From contig CAJUSN010000099.1 of the NCBI GenBank assembly GCA_910589095.1, positions 1-7,095 of the forward strand: a stretch of DNA of 7,095 nucleotides. The letters are read 5' to 3'. Below are positions 5,669 to 7,095 of the stretch, one piece after another; the first letter of the stretch is position 1; each line of letters begins with the position of its first letter. This DNA is from an uncultured Muribaculaceae bacterium. GTDB lineage: Bacteria; Bacteroidota; Bacteroidia; Bacteroidales; Muribaculaceae. The position numbers and the translations under genes are program-made. The notes beneath the pieces are model-generated. The model was not told where the DNA came from, ran no database searches, and worked only from the letters and a program-made list of their open reading frames with translations.

Positions 5669-7095
5669 TCAGATCCAACGCACGTAGGCGAAATCCTGAC
5701 GGTGAGGCAGATTTGGATTGATAGGATAAAGGCGGAAGGCGTAACGGTAAACACCGGCATCGCTGATGCGCTGATCCAAACGGTAGGTCAGCACAGAGCC
5801 ATCCTCTTTCTCAACCTTAAATGGAACCACTGAGTGAAGTTTTTCCACTCCATCCTCCATGCGATAGGCCACATACTCAAGACCGAGGTCACGTCCGAGA
5901 CCATTGGTGTCAACTTTGACAGTCACAGAGTAGTTATTACCTGTTGCTGACATCTTGGGACCTTCACATTCCATGTCAAGTACCTGAATACCATCCCAAG
6001 CATCAACCACCTTGTTTTTCCACGTTACGATTTCCTTAGCCAAAGCATAATCGTGAGCTGAAAGAGCCTTGAATCGCTTGGCTTCAGGATCATAGAAGCG
6101 TTCGATATAATCATCAATCATACGCTTCATGGTGAAGTGAGGAGCAATATGGCCGATTGAACGCTTGATGTACTGAACCCATTCAGGTGAGTACCCCTTG
6201 GAATTCTTGGCAAAGTAGAGAGGTATGATTTCATTCTCAAGCATTGAGTAGATGGTTGCGGCATCAAGCTTATCCTGCTGAGACTGGTCGGTGTAGGTAC
6301 GCTTGTCAGTAAGCGCCCAACCGGCCTGCTCATCAAAGCGATAGCCTTCATACCACCATCCATCGAGAACAGAGAAGTTGAGCACTCCGTTCATTTCTGC
6401 CTTTTCACCCGATGTGCCGGAAGCTTCAAGCGGACGGGTAGGTGTATTCAACCAAATGTCCACACCGGTAACCAAACGCTTAGCCACAACCATATTGTAG
6501 TCCTCAAGGAAAATGATCTTGCCAAGGAACTCAGGACGACGTGAAATCTCCATGATATGCTTGATCAGGCCTTGACCTGCACCATCGGCGGGATGAGCCT
6601 TACCGGAGAATACGAACTGCACCGGGAACTTCTCGTTGTTCACGATCTTAGCCAAACGATCAAGGTCGGTAAACAACAGGTGTGCGCGCTTGTAGGTGGC
6701 AAAACGACGTGCAAAACCGATAATCAGGGCATTAGGATTGATCTTTTCAAGGATATTAACCACAGCTGAGGGGTCGCCTTGGTTAGCAAGCCACTTAGCT
6801 TTGAAGTCACGCTTAACGAAATTGATGAATTTGTTTTTCATCTGAGTACGCATAGCCCAAATGGACTCATCGCTGCACTTGAAAATGCCCTCCCATGCTT
6901 TAGGATCGCTCTGATGTTCGAACACCTGCTCACCAAGATTATCAGCATAGAACTTCTTCCATTCTGAAGCTGCCCAAGTAGGCATGTGGACACCATTGGT
7001 AACGTAACCAACATGGCTTTCTTCCCAAGAATAACCTTTCCAGATTCCGGCAAACATCTTCTTTGACACTTCACCATGGAGCCAGCTAACACCAT
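5669..7095 (-). CDS. Alpha-glucan phosphorylase, GT35 (5'-truncated by window edge)
   Basis: PLP-dependent enzyme that releases glucose 1-phosphate from glycogen or maltodextrin in the cytoplasm. Only the C-terminal 474 codons are inside the window; the frame stays open to the right edge, and relatives of about 850 residues suggest roughly 375 residues are missing. The first visible residues, GVSWLHGEVSKKMF, match the conserved family segment NGVSxLHGxVS, so the GTG at 7069 is an internal Val codon and not a start. Counting from the first complete codon, FARRFATYKRAHLLF (about 127-141) and FSGKAHP (162-168) are substrate/phosphate-binding blocks, and EASGTSGEKAEMNG carries the PLP-binding Lys at 231 (codon 6403-6401). 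A beta-rich C-terminal extension (about the last 100 residues) follows. This is the short, non-allosteric type (TIGR02094-like), not the classical GlgP/muscle type. A glycogen synthase gene is often near it in Bacteroidetes, but none is visible here. Confidence 0.93.
   Translation of the reverse strand, partial: GVSWLHGEVSKKMFAGIWKGYSWEESHVGYVTNGVHMPTWAASEWKKFYADNLGEQVFEHQSDPKAWEGIFKCSDESIWAMRTQMKNKFINFVKRDFKAKWLANQGDPSAVVNILEKINPNALIIGFARRFATYKRAHLLFTDLDRLAKIVNNEKFPVQFVFSGKAHPADGAGQGLIKHIMEISRRPEFLGKIIFLEDYNMVVAKRLVTGVDIWLNTPTRPLEASGTSGEKAEMNGVLNFSVLDGWWYEGYRFDEQAGWALTDKRTYTDQSQQDKLDAATIYSMLENEIIPLYFAKNSKGYSPEWVQYIKRSIGHIAPHFTMKRMIDDYIERFYDPEAKRFKALSAHDYALAKEIVTWKNKVVDAWDGIQVLDMECEGPKMSATGNNYSVTVKVDTNGLGRDLGLEYVAYRMEDGVEKLHSVVPFKVEKEDGSVLTYRLDQRISDAGVYRYAFRLYPINPNLPHRQDFAYVRWI

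Noticed and set aside
7067..7069. GTG as a possible start codon of the phosphorylase
   Set aside because: The upstream in-frame residues GVSWLHGE match the conserved family segment, so the codon is internal and the gene continues past the window edge.

Overview
The window looks like an ordinary chromosomal stretch from a Bacteroidales bacterium, with a Muribaculaceae-like gut commensal as a tentative family guess. The evidence is the protein families (a Bacteroidetes DUF5606 protein, the short GT35 alpha-glucan phosphorylase with a GEKA-type PLP lysine motif, a TlpA-like lipoprotein), Bacteroidetes-type promoters (TAnnTTTG at -7, in one case with TTTG at -33), A-rich leaders without clear Shine-Dalgarno sites, and moderate GC. 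I see no mobile element, CRISPR array, tRNA or rRNA, and no gene-free stretch longer than about 220 bases.

Layout: (1) 11-727, plus strand: a thioredoxin-fold lipoprotein, convergent with (2) 742-1752, minus strand: a two-gene unit with a YIP1-like membrane protein upstream of smpB, the trans-translation factor. (3) 1753-1973: a divergent promoter region serving that unit and the rightward genes. (4) 1974-3748, plus strand: a compact set of three genes, a DUF5606 protein, a RIC/YtfE-like hemerythrin and a LuxR/NarL-type regulator whose start codon overlaps the hemerythrin stop. (5) 3786-3823: a hairpin that can terminate both converging transcripts. (6) 3842-5517, minus strand: pyrK-pyrD, overlapping by 7 bases, encoding the two subunits of class 1B NAD-dependent dihydroorotate dehydrogenase, behind a near-ideal Bacteroidetes promoter. 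(7) 5669 to the right edge, minus strand: the C-terminal part of an alpha-glucan phosphorylase, followed by its own 14-bp terminator-like hairpin.

Most of the window is housekeeping: ribosome rescue, pyrimidine synthesis and glycogen breakdown. The part most likely to be under-described is the hemerythrin-regulator pair. The hemerythrin keeps the expected iron ligands but lacks the N-terminal cysteine pair typical of RIC proteins. The regulator keeps a candidate phospho-acceptor Asp but lacks the acidic pair and conserved Lys of a working receiver, and no histidine kinase is nearby. A di-iron sensor or repair protein acting with a phosphorylation-independent regulator, for example in response to oxygen or nitric oxide, is a reasonable but unproven hypothesis.
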